Assembly (NCBI GenBank): GCA_036504215.1
Contig: DASXVO010000059.1
Span: forward strand, 186,001-250,000
Source of the DNA: Vicinamibacterales bacterium
GTDB taxonomy: Bacteria > Acidobacteriota > Vicinamibacteria > Vicinamibacterales > Fen-181
Direction: 5' to 3'
DNA: 64,000 bases
The number at the start of each line of letters is the position of its first letter. The first letter of the stretch is position 1. Position numbers and translations under genes: made by a program. The notes below the pieces were generated by a model that ran no database searches, was not told the origin of the DNA, and saw nothing but the letters and a program-made list of their open reading frames with translations. Below are positions 16,254-24,078 of this stretch, in pieces.

Positions 16254-17227
16254 GATCGCAACCCCCGGCCGGTCAGCGCGACGAAGACGTCCTCGAGCGA
16301 GGCCGAGCGGAGCCGCACGTCGCCCACCGGCACACCGGCGGCGCGCAGCGCGTTCAACGCGTCGCCAAGGTGCGAGAGCGCATCCCGAGAACGCAAGGTC
16401 GCCACGTTGGCCGTGACGCGCACGACGGCAACCGACGTCAAGCCGGCGAGCGCCGCCTCGGCGCGTCCCGGGTCGTCGTCGGCCGCCAGGCCGATCTCGA
16501 TGAGATCGCCTTCACCAACCCGCCGCTTCAGGCCTTCCGGCGTGTCGAGCACGAGCAGCCGCCCGTGGTCGATGATCGCGACCCGGTCGGCCAGACGCTC
16601 CGCCTCGTCCATGTTGTGCGTCGTGAGGACGACGGTCTTCCGGCGGGCGAGCGAACGAATGAACTCACGGACGGTGATGCGGCTCTGCGGATCCAGCCCG
16701 GCCTCGGGCTCGTCGAGCACCACGACGTCCGGATCGTGAACGAGGGCGAGGGCCAGGTTCAGACGGCGCTTCATCCCGCCCGAGAGCGTGGCAGCCAGGG
16801 CGCCGGCTTTCTCGGTCAGACCGAGCGTCTCGAGCAACTCCCGGCCGCGTCGTCGCGCTTCCGCGCGAGGGACGGCGTACATCTCGCCGACGAACTCGAG
16901 CTGCTCGAGACACGTGAGGCGCTCCCAGATCACCACGTCCTGCGGACAGACGCCGATCGAGCTCCGGGTGCCCGCGCCGGCCGTCATCAGACGACCGTGC
17001 ACCAGCACGCGTCCGGCATCGGGCGCAAGGAGCCCGCAGATCATCGAGATGGCGGTCGTCTTCCCGGCGCCGTTCGGACCGAGGAACCCGAACACTTCTC
17101 CGGCGCGGACGTCGAAGCTGAGATCCTCGACGGCGACAAGATCCCCATAGCGTTTGACGAGACCGTCCACGGCCAGGACGATCTCGGCGTCGGTTGTCGC
17201 GTGCGTGTTCACGCTTCGCCCCGTCAT
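16250..17227 (-). CDS. ABC transporter ATP-binding protein
   Basis: This 325-residue ATPase has Walker A GPNGAGKTT, Q-loop CPQDVVIW, signature LSGGMKRRLN, Walker B VVVLDEPEAGLD and switch His (TTHNMDEAE), followed by the ~90-residue C-terminal domain typical of CcmA/DrrA-type exporters. The start ATG 17227 overlaps the TGA of the M1 peptidase gene. It pairs with the permease at 15078-16253. The coupling to a membrane or secreted peptidase is unusual but is also seen in other Acidobacteriota-like clusters (from memory). Confidence 0.92.
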   Translation of the reverse strand: MTGRSVNTHATTDAEIVLAVDGLVKRYGDLVAVEDLSFDVRAGEVFGFLGPNGAGKTTAISMICGLLAPDAGRVLVHGRLMTAGAGTRSSIGVCPQDVVIWERLTCLEQLEFVGEMYAVPRAEARRRGRELLETLGLTEKAGALAATLSGGMKRRLNLALALVHDPDVVVLDEPEAGLDPQSRITVREFIRSLARRKTVVLTTHNMDEAERLADRVAIIDHGRLLVLDTPEGLKRRVGEGDLIEIGLAADDDPGRAEAALAGLTSVAVVRVTANVATLRSRDALSHLGDALNALRAAGVPVGDVRLRSASLEDVFVALTGRGLRS

Positions 17228-18819
17228 CGCCGGACGATGCTGCCGTCGACCAGCGCTCGCACGTTCGGGTCGAGCGTGATCGTCGTGCGCTGGCGGCGGT
17301 CGGTCAACGCCATCTTCTCGACTCGCAGCGGCTGCGTTTCGTCGATCCTGATGCCGAACTCGAGCGGCAGTTCGAACGGATCGTCCTGCTGGGTTTGTGA
17401 CACCTCGATGTCGAGCGCATTCCGCGCCGCGTCGTAGTGCCACGTGGCGGCGACGGCCGGGACTCCTGGACGGTTCAGCCACTGCCGGAAGAACGCCGAG
17501 AGATCCTGGCCGGACGCGGCCTCCATCACCTGGCGGAACCCGTCGGTGGTGGCGGTCCGGTTCAGGTACCGCTGGTAGTACGTCCGCAGGCCGGTTCGAA
17601 AGCTCTCGGCGCCGATCCGCTCGCGCAGCATGTGAAGAACCCAGCCGCCCTTCTGGTAGACGAACGTGTTCAGCACCTTGTCCAGGTTCGAGAGGTTCCG
17701 ATGGATGATTGGCGTGTCGGGGCTCTTCTTCTCGGCGGCGATGACACGGTCGCGGTCGCGCGCCAGCGCGGCGGTGAACGCGTCGTGTCCATTCACGTGC
17801 TCGACGAACAGGTTCGTCAGGAACGTCGCGAAGCCCTCGCTCAGCCACACTTCGTCCCAGTCGCGCTCGGTGACGCCGTCGCCGAACCAGGCGTGCGCGA
17901 TCTCGTGCGCGACCAGCGTCTGAATCGGCCGTCCGTCGATCGCCGCCTCGCCGTAGGCAATGGCCGTCGCGTGCTCCATGCCGCCGCCGAACCCGGAGGC
18001 CTCGACGTTCGCCAGCTTCCGATAGGGATAGGGACCGACGAGATCGCTGAAGAACTCGATCGCCTGGCGGGCGGGCAGCTCGAACGCCTTGCGCCCGGCG
18101 TCGCGGTCGCGCGAGAACACCCATGTCTCGAGGGGTGTTCCCATGACGGCGTCCGCATGATGGACGGCGAAGCGGCCCACGCCAATCGTGTAGAGCCAGG
18201 GCGCGATCGGTTCCGGCTGTCTCCAATGCGTGCGGCGGAGATCGCCGGGCAGATCCATCTCCTCGACCAGCACGCCGTTGGACACGACCTGGTAGTGCGC
18301 GGGAGCCGTGACGACGAACTCGCCGGTGGCTTTGTAGGAGATGTGGTCGATGGTCGGAAGCCACTGCCGCGCCTTGTCCGGCCAGCTCTCGCCGAAGAAG
18401 CAGCGCTCGCCGAACTTGTTCGCGCCGATTCGCAGTCCCGAGACCGGCACGCCGCGGTACTTGACGACCACCGTGACGCTTTCCAGTGCCCGCGAGGGCG
18501 AGGGCAGCGAGATTCGCAGCCGGCTGTTCTCGTGCGCGAAGCGAAGCGGCCGGCCACCGGCGGAAACCTCCGACACCGTCATGCCCTTGCCACCCGCAGC
18601 CGACGCGAGATCGAACGAGACTTCAGTGACGCCCTGTTCGAGCAACTCGAGCGTTGCGGCCGTCTCACCGGCAATCTCGTCGGTATCGTCCCTCAACTCG
18701 AGATGGAAGACGTAGTGGATGGCGCCGATCGGCTGGCGTGGATAGGTATCCGCCGCCGCCAGGTTCACCGCCGCCAGTAGCGCAATCGCAAGCAGGATTG
18801 TTCTTCGCATCATCGTCAC
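17224..18819 (-). CDS. Secreted M1-family metallopeptidase
   Basis: The 531-residue protein starts with a signal peptide (TILLAIALLAAVNLAAAD). It has the M1 beta-sandwich domain and the zinc site HEIAHAWFGDGVTERDWDEV: His305, Glu306 and His309, with the third ligand Glu328 in LSEGFAT. The exopeptidase motif is GGGMEHATAI in place of GAMEN. M1 enzymes remove N-terminal residues; here the lack of the full GxMEN Asn leaves exact specificity open. At 531 residues it lacks the long C-terminal helical domain of PepN. It heads the coupled ATPase-permease pair and begins three bases after the DUF6805-like gene. Confidence 0.88.
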   Translation of the reverse strand: MTMMRRTILLAIALLAAVNLAAADTYPRQPIGAIHYVFHLELRDDTDEIAGETAATLELLEQGVTEVSFDLASAAGGKGMTVSEVSAGGRPLRFAHENSRLRISLPSPSRALESVTVVVKYRGVPVSGLRIGANKFGERCFFGESWPDKARQWLPTIDHISYKATGEFVVTAPAHYQVVSNGVLVEEMDLPGDLRRTHWRQPEPIAPWLYTIGVGRFAVHHADAVMGTPLETWVFSRDRDAGRKAFELPARQAIEFFSDLVGPYPYRKLANVEASGFGGGMEHATAIAYGEAAIDGRPIQTLVAHEIAHAWFGDGVTERDWDEVWLSEGFATFLTNLFVEHVNGHDAFTAALARDRDRVIAAEKKSPDTPIIHRNLSNLDKVLNTFVYQKGGWVLHMLRERIGAESFRTGLRTYYQRYLNRTATTDGFRQVMEAASGQDLSAFFRQWLNRPGVPAVAATWHYDAARNALDIEVSQTQQDDPFELPLEFGIRIDETQPLRVEKMALTDRRQRTTITLDPNVRALVDGSIVRR

Positions 18820-18822
18820 GCC

Positions 18823-19407
18823 TCAGTTCCTGGACGTCGTCTGCCGCTGTGCCGGGCTGGCCGGGTGCCGCATCGACTCGGTGGCTGCCCGACCGGCGTG
18901 GGCGGCTGCCGCCTGCTCCAGATGTTCCTGCACGACGCGCAACTCGACGAGGCCAGGGGTGGTCTTCCCGGCGCGGGCGCGAAATCTCACCGTGATGGCC
19001 GTTCGCCCGCGCGTCAGCGCGTCCGGCACGCTGACGGTCGTCGAGCACGGTTCCGAACCAGCGCGGCGTGAAGCGTCCGCCTCCAGTGTCGCGTCCTCGA
19101 CCATGATGTCGAACGTGGGCCGGTCGAGCACGGGGTCCGCCCACACGCAGACGAGTGTGACCGGCGTGTCGTCGTACACGCGGACCGTGTACTCGAACCA
19201 CTCGCGAGACGCGCGCCAGTTCCGGCTGCCGTATCGCCCTTCGAACGCGGCGACGCCCCGGTAGTGGTGCGCCTGTTCGCTGGCCGGGGAACCGACGTCC
19301 ACCGCGTCCACCACCCGCAGGCCCTGTGCCAGCGACCCGCCAGAGGTCAGGCCGGCAACGCCCCACGCGCACACAAGGAGCAATCCCACCTGCAGCACTC
19401 TCGGCAC
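18823..19407 (-). CDS. Secreted DUF6805-like beta-sandwich protein
   Basis: I chose GTG 19407 as start because it directly precedes a signal peptide (VLQVGLLLVCAWGVAGL); the frame is open further upstream but there only translates the CAGCACC array into LEVRV repeats. The mature part holds WFEYTVRVYDDTPVTLVCVW, FDIMVEDATL and TAITVRFRARAGKTTPGLVELRVV, which resemble the DUF6805 domain found at the C-terminus of GH127-type proteins. Standing alone at about 195 residues, it probably binds sugar or is a fragment. It ends three bases before the M1 peptidase start. Confidence 0.55.
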   Translation of the reverse strand: MPRVLQVGLLLVCAWGVAGLTSGGSLAQGLRVVDAVDVGSPASEQAHHYRGVAAFEGRYGSRNWRASREWFEYTVRVYDDTPVTLVCVWADPVLDRPTFDIMVEDATLEADASRRAGSEPCSTTVSVPDALTRGRTAITVRFRARAGKTTPGLVELRVVQEHLEQAAAAHAGRAATESMRHPASPAQRQTTSRN

Positions 19408-19558
19408 CCGCACCTCCAGCACTCGCACCTCCAGCACTCGCACCTCCAGCACCAGCACCTCCAGCACCGCACCTCCAGCACCAGCAGCACCTTCAGCACC
19501 CCCAGCACGGCACCTTCAGCACCAGCAGCACCTCCAGCACCCCCAGCACCAGCCCAGC
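19408..19558. repeat. Long CAGCACC(TCC) array
   Basis: About 150 bases consist of imperfect copies of GCACCTCCAGCACTC and CAGCACCCC words, all in one orientation, between the M24 peptidase and the DUF6805-like gene. Unit length varies (mostly 6, 9 and 15 bases), which rules out a CRISPR. Read on the minus strand it is the purine-rich (GGAGGTGCTG)n and offers several ribosome-binding-like GGAGG sites. Confidence 0.75.
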
Positions 19559-19571
19559 CTCCCTCTCTCTT

Positions 19572-20894
19572 CTACTTGATCAAGTGCATCCCCGTCTGCC
19601 GCTGGTCGAGAAACTTCACACCGTCCTTCGTCAGCACCGCGTCCTGCTCGAGCGGAAAGCGGACATCCTGGTTGCCCCATTCCGGGACGGCCGATATCAC
19701 GTTCAACTCGATCGAGTGGACCGTGTCCTCGAAGAACCGCAAGTCGCCGACGCCAGGCACCCCGCCCTGCATGTCCCACATGCCCACGAGCGTCCCGGCG
19801 GCGTGGCCATGGGTGCCGAGCGGATGCGTGTAGATGCTCGGTCGCAGCCCCTCGGCCTTCGCCCGCTTCAGCGCGGCGGCCAGCACTTCATTCCCGGTTC
19901 GCCCGGGCTTCATCTCAGCGAGGTGAATGTCCTGCAACTTGTTGCCCGCCGCGAGCCCGTCCTTCAGGCCCTTCGGCGCATCGGTCTCCCCCTCCCTGAG
20001 CACGTAGGCGAGCTGCTGCGTGTCGGTGCACAGCCGCAGGTAGACGATCCCGAAGTCGCAGTGGAGGAGATCGCCGCGATGGATGACCGGGCTGTCCTTG
20101 TAGGGGCTGTCCTTGGGCCGCTGGATGTCCACGGTCGGGTGGAACCAGTTGGTGAGCCCGAGTTGTCGCGAGCGCTCCCGCATCCACCACGCCACGTCCT
20201 CACCGGTGGTCACGCCAGGCGTGATGACGCCGCGCGTGAACGCCTCCGCGATGATGCTGTGCGCGATGGACACGATGTGGGGGTAGGTTTCGAGTTCCTC
20301 GACGGACCGGCGTTCCAGCCAGCGAATGGCGAGGTGCTCGGACGACTGGACGCGGGGCACGAAGTCAGGGGGCAGCGATGCGAGCAGCTTCTTCTTCAGC
20401 GAGGCGGTCATGCCGTCGCCATAGTTGTCCACGTCCGACTCGTTGATGCCGATCTTCTTCGGATTGCGTTCCTTGATTACCTGCACCAGCCGGGCCCACT
20501 GTTCGATCTTCTCCGGCTCCCATACGCTCTTGTACAACCCGCCGATGCCCGATCGGCCGACCGTCAGCCGCTCCACGCCCTCGACGCCGCGGTCGAAGAA
20601 GACGAGCATCGTGGTGCGGCTGGCGTAGAGGTTGTTGAACGGCACCAGCGAAGAGAACACCGGGTCCTCGTTGTTCTCGCGGCAGATCACGAGCCACATG
20701 TCGAACCCTTCCTGCCGCATCAACTCCGGCAGGATCTTCTCGAGCCGGTTCTTCAACCAGGTGTTGTAGACAGCCGCCTGTTCTCGGAGGGTGAGAATGG
20801 CTGGCGTGCCGCCGGCCGCGTGCGCCGGCTCCGGCGCCAACACCGCGAAGCCCACCAGGACGAGGAATATCGTTCTCAGTCGCCAATTACGCAT
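19572..20894 (-). CDS. Secreted M24-family Xaa-Pro aminopeptidase-like protein
   Basis: The 440-residue protein begins with a signal peptide (TIFLVLVGFAVLAPEPAHA). An N-terminal creatinase-like domain is followed by the pita-bread metallopeptidase fold with the five metal ligands in order: Asp in LLHCDFG, Asp in RLCTDTQQ, His in THPLGTHGH, Glu in SIELN and Glu in FPLEQDAV. M24 enzymes of this type cleave Xaa-Pro or related dipeptides using two metal ions. It follows the D-aminoacylase-like gene by 46 bases in the same direction, suggesting joint use in peptide breakdown. Confidence 0.85.
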   Translation of the reverse strand: MRNWRLRTIFLVLVGFAVLAPEPAHAAGGTPAILTLREQAAVYNTWLKNRLEKILPELMRQEGFDMWLVICRENNEDPVFSSLVPFNNLYASRTTMLVFFDRGVEGVERLTVGRSGIGGLYKSVWEPEKIEQWARLVQVIKERNPKKIGINESDVDNYGDGMTASLKKKLLASLPPDFVPRVQSSEHLAIRWLERRSVEELETYPHIVSIAHSIIAEAFTRGVITPGVTTGEDVAWWMRERSRQLGLTNWFHPTVDIQRPKDSPYKDSPVIHRGDLLHCDFGIVYLRLCTDTQQLAYVLREGETDAPKGLKDGLAAGNKLQDIHLAEMKPGRTGNEVLAAALKRAKAEGLRPSIYTHPLGTHGHAAGTLVGMWDMQGGVPGVGDLRFFEDTVHSIELNVISAVPEWGNQDVRFPLEQDAVLTKDGVKFLDQRQTGMHLIK

Positions 20895-20940
20895 GGAGTG
20901 TCCTTTCGCCTCGAACCACGAGAACCACCAACACCTCGTG

Positions 20941-22587
20941 CTATTTCTGCTTCGCCGGGCCGTACAGGATCCGTCCGGGGCGGGCGGGGGTCATCGCGCC
21001 CTTCTCGTAGATGATCTGCCCGTTCACGATGACGTGCGCGAATCCTTCGGCGTACTGATGCGGGCGGTCGAAGGTCGCGGTGTCGCGGACCCGCACGGGG
21101 TCGAACACCGCGATGTCGGCCTTCATCCCAGGGCGGAGGATGCCGCGGTCCGGCAAGCCGAGGCGCCAGGCGGGCAGCGACGTCATCTTCCGCACGCCCT
21201 CCTCGAGGCTGAGCACGCCCTTCTCGCGCACGTAGACGGCGAGCACGCGCGCAAACGTGCCGTAGCTGCGCGGATGCGGCGCGTTCCTGCCGAAGACCGG
21301 CACCTCGCCATCCGACGCGATCATCGTCACCGGGCACGCGATGATCCGTTCGAGGTCCTTCTCGTCGATGGCGTGGAAGATGCCGCTCGCGCCCCCCTTC
21401 TCGACGATCCACATCGTGGTCTCGGCGGCGTTGTCGATCGTCGGATCCTGTCCGCGCAGGCGGGTGATCTCGGCGAGATTCTTCCCGGCCAGCGACGCGT
21501 CCCACGGGCACGACGAGACACTGATGTTCTTCGGGTCGCCGCCACCCCGGTCGAACTTGATGTTGTCGATGACGGTCGCCTTGATCCGCTGCCGCTGGGC
21601 CGGATCGTTCAGCCGGCCGACCACGTCCGCCCGGCCGCCCTCGAGAGCCCAGGGCGGGAAGAGGGCGTTGATCCCGGTGGCGGACGCCGTGTAGGGGTAC
21701 TGATCGATGGTCACATCGACGCCGCGCGCCCGGGCGTCGAGCACGAGCTTCACCGTGTCGACGCTCTTGCCCCAGTTCTGCACGCCGATGATCTTGTGGT
21801 GCGTGACCTGCGTGGGCAGGCCGCCGCGTTCGCCGATGGCAATCGTCTCCCGGACACTGTCGAGCACACCCGTCGCCTCATTGCGCATGTGCGAGACGTG
21901 AATGCCGCCCATGGCCCCGGCCACCTTGGCCAGTTCGACGACCTCGTCGGTCGGTGTGAAGATGCCGGGCACGTAGAACAGGCCGGTGCTGAGGCCAACG
22001 GCGCCGTCGAGCATCCCCTGGCGCACCAGTTCGCGCATTCGGTCGATCTCGGCTGGCGTGGCCTTCCGGTCGACGGTGCCGATGACCTGCTCGCGGGCCG
22101 ATCCCTGTCCGACGAACGTGCCGAAATTCGGCGACACGCGGGTGGCGGCGACGCGGTCGAGGAACGCCTTGATCGGCAGTGGCGAGCTGCCATCCGGGCC
22201 CTCGTAAATCGTTGTGACACCCTGCCGCGTATAGTTGTCCGCCGTCGGCACCTCGAAGATCCCGCGGCGTGCGTGGGTGTGGATGTCGATGAACCCTGGC
22301 GAGACGACCAGGCCCGTGACATCGATGACGCGCGCGGCCGGACCGTCGATGCGAGGCGCGATCGCCACGATCGTGTCGCCGGTGACGGCGACGTCGGCTT
22401 TGACCCACGGGCTGCCCGTACCGTCGATGACGTGTCCGCCCCGCAGCAGCAAATCGTAGCGGCGTGCCTCCTGCGCGGGGACGCCCATCGTCGTCCACCC
22501 GGCGAGCACCGCGCCGGCCAGGGCCACCAATCCCCAGCGCATGGCCGGGAGGGAAGTCGAGCGTGCAAACCTACGGCTGTCGGCCAT
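20941..22587 (-). CDS. Secreted N-acyl-D-amino-acid deacylase-like amidohydrolase
   Basis: The product (548 residues from ATG 22587) has a signal-anchor-like segment (GLVALAGAVLAGWTTMG) and the amidohydrolase pattern: YDLLLRGGHVIDGTGSPW, GFIDIHTHARR, GIHVSHMRNEA, VTHHKIIG, DVTIDQYPYTAS, MIASDGEV and the closing GMKADIAVFDPV. This matches D-aminoacylases, zinc enzymes that hydrolyse N-acyl-D-amino acids. ATG 22605 is an alternative start; both overlap the thioesterase gene. Its neighbours are a thioesterase and an Xaa-Pro peptidase. The exact substrate (D-amino acids, dipeptides or others) is not determined. Confidence 0.85.
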   Translation of the reverse strand: MADSRRFARSTSLPAMRWGLVALAGAVLAGWTTMGVPAQEARRYDLLLRGGHVIDGTGSPWVKADVAVTGDTIVAIAPRIDGPAARVIDVTGLVVSPGFIDIHTHARRGIFEVPTADNYTRQGVTTIYEGPDGSSPLPIKAFLDRVAATRVSPNFGTFVGQGSAREQVIGTVDRKATPAEIDRMRELVRQGMLDGAVGLSTGLFYVPGIFTPTDEVVELAKVAGAMGGIHVSHMRNEATGVLDSVRETIAIGERGGLPTQVTHHKIIGVQNWGKSVDTVKLVLDARARGVDVTIDQYPYTASATGINALFPPWALEGGRADVVGRLNDPAQRQRIKATVIDNIKFDRGGGDPKNISVSSCPWDASLAGKNLAEITRLRGQDPTIDNAAETTMWIVEKGGASGIFHAIDEKDLERIIACPVTMIASDGEVPVFGRNAPHPRSYGTFARVLAVYVREKGVLSLEEGVRKMTSLPAWRLGLPDRGILRPGMKADIAVFDPVRVRDTATFDRPHQYAEGFAHVIVNGQIIYEKGAMTPARPGRILYGPAKQK

Positions 22588-23122
22588 CGCGTGCCTCCAT
22601 GTCAAACCGCGCGGGATCGGTGATCGCCATCATCGCCTCGAGTTCCGCCAGGATGTCGCCGGTATCGCTGCCCGCCCTGATTTCTGCCCGAGCGCGGACC
22701 GCACGCTGAGAGGAGAACGTGATTCGGCCCGTGATGACGAGGCGCATCCCGACACGTGCCGACACCCGGAACCGCGCATCGGCCTTCGCCGTGACGCAGT
22801 ACAACCCGGCGAAGGTACAAGCCGAGGCGACCGCCTCGTCCATGAGTGTGAACAACAGACCGCCATGGATGATCCCCGGCCAGCCGACGTGTTCGGGCTG
22901 CGCCACGTATTCGGCGCGGCTGCCACCCGCCGGATCGGGCGAGAACGGGACGTGGAGACCGGCCTTGTTCTCGGCCCCGCACACGTAGCAGTGGGGAAAC
23001 GTCCGGACCCTGGTTTCCGACACGAAAGCTCCTCCACTCGGATCGGACTCGTCGAGCACCCGCGACTCGCCGGCGTACCGCCCATGGCGCACCTGGAAGG
23101 CGGCTCCTCCGGCCGGCGACAT
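22571..23122 (-). CDS. PaaI/hotdog-fold acyl-CoA thioesterase
   Basis: The 183-residue protein has a Cys pair near the N-terminus (HCYVCGAENKAGL), then the hotdog signature HVGWPGIIHGGLLFTLMDEAVASA, in which the HGG segment and Asp/Glu pair form the active site of PaaI-type thioesterases, and ends with the long strand RITFSSQRAVRARAEI. The CxxCG...N..GL leader is typical of the environmental subfamily of PaaI proteins. It overlaps the downstream amidohydrolase by 17 bases. Substrate unknown. Confidence 0.8.
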   Translation of the reverse strand: MSPAGGAAFQVRHGRYAGESRVLDESDPSGGAFVSETRVRTFPHCYVCGAENKAGLHVPFSPDPAGGSRAEYVAQPEHVGWPGIIHGGLLFTLMDEAVASACTFAGLYCVTAKADARFRVSARVGMRLVITGRITFSSQRAVRARAEIRAGSDTGDILAELEAMMAITDPARFDMEARDGRQP

Positions 23123-23146
23123 TCTATCCGCTTCCTCCGAATCTGC

Positions 23147-23152
23147 TAAAGT
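23147..23152 (+). promoter_or_regulatory. Probable -10 box (TAAAGT) for the lipid kinase gene
   Basis: TAAAGT lies eight bases before ATG 23161, predicting a leaderless or nearly leaderless transcript. The neighbouring thioesterase gene diverges from here. Confidence 0.3.
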
Positions 23153-23160
23153 GCCACAGG

Positions 23161-24078
23161 ATGTCCACGCTCGTCATCGTCAACCCGGTGTCCGGCGGAC
23201 GTCGTCGCGGTCTGACCTGGGAACAGCGCCTTCGCATCGCGAGGGCGGCGCTCGACCGACACGGCGACGGCGGGCGCGTCGTGATGACCGAGCATGCCGG
23301 GCACGCGCACGAACTGGCTCGATGCGGCGTGGCCGAAGGCCGCCGGGCCGTGGTCGCCTGGGGTGGCGACGGAACGATCAACGAAGTGGCGTCGGCCGTG
23401 GCGGACACCGACGTGGCGCTCGGCGTGGTCCCGGCCGGTTCCGGCAACGGCCTGGCCAGGGAGCTTCGCCTGCCCAGGTCTCCGGTGGAGGCGCTCGACA
23501 TCGCGTTCGCCGGCAGCGAGCGCCTGATCGACGCCGGTCGAGTCAACGGGCACTGGTTCGTGAACATCGCCGGCGTGGGTTTCGATGCCGCGATGGCCGA
23601 GGCGTTCAACGCGCTGGGACAGCAAATCCGCGGACCGGTCCGGTACGTCCTGTCGGTGGCCCGAGCGGGATTCACGTACCAGCCCGTTGAGTATCACATC
23701 GATGTCGACGGCCGGCACATCCGCGTTCACGCCCTGCTCGTGGCGCTGGCCAACCTGCGGCAGTACGGCATCAACGCGGTCATTGCGCCCGCCGCGCGGC
23801 CAGACGATGGAGCGATGGATCTGGTGATTGTCGAGTCCCGGGGAATACTGGGCCGCCTGGCGCTCGTTCCGCGCCTGTTCAACCGGACGATCCACCGGGC
23901 GCCCCGCGTCACCATCCTGCCGGCGCGCCGCGTTACGATTCGCGCTGCACAGCCGATGGTCTTCCACTGCGACGGCGAGACGTGGACGGCGCCCGACCGC
24001 GTCGAAGCCGTCACCCATCCAGGCGCCCTGCGGATCCGCGTGGCAGCCGGAGCCGAAACGAGTGTGAACCATGCCTGA
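23161..24078 (+). CDS. Diacylglycerol/sphingosine-kinase-family lipid kinase
   Basis: The 305-residue protein belongs to the DagK/YegS lipid kinase family. The nucleotide site is VVAWGGDGTINEVASAV, followed by GVVPAGSGNGLAREL and a typical C-terminal beta domain (MVFHCDGE is the conserved DGE). It would phosphorylate a lipid hydroxyl on the inner membrane face with ATP. The start codon directly follows VNPVSGG-type residues (MSTLVIVNPVSGGRR), as usual for the family. It overlaps the next gene by eight bases, so the two are translationally coupled. Confidence 0.88.
   Translation: MSTLVIVNPVSGGRRRGLTWEQRLRIARAALDRHGDGGRVVMTEHAGHAHELARCGVAEGRRAVVAWGGDGTINEVASAVADTDVALGVVPAGSGNGLARELRLPRSPVEALDIAFAGSERLIDAGRVNGHWFVNIAGVGFDAAMAEAFNALGQQIRGPVRYVLSVARAGFTYQPVEYHIDVDGRHIRVHALLVALANLRQYGINAVIAPAARPDDGAMDLVIVESRGILGRLALVPRLFNRTIHRAPRVTILPARRVTIRAAQPMVFHCDGETWTAPDRVEAVTHPGALRIRVAAGAETSVNHA

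Noticed and set aside
19408-19558. CRISPR array
   Set aside because: Units are short and irregular, no constant repeat of 24-40 bases, no spacers and no cas genes.
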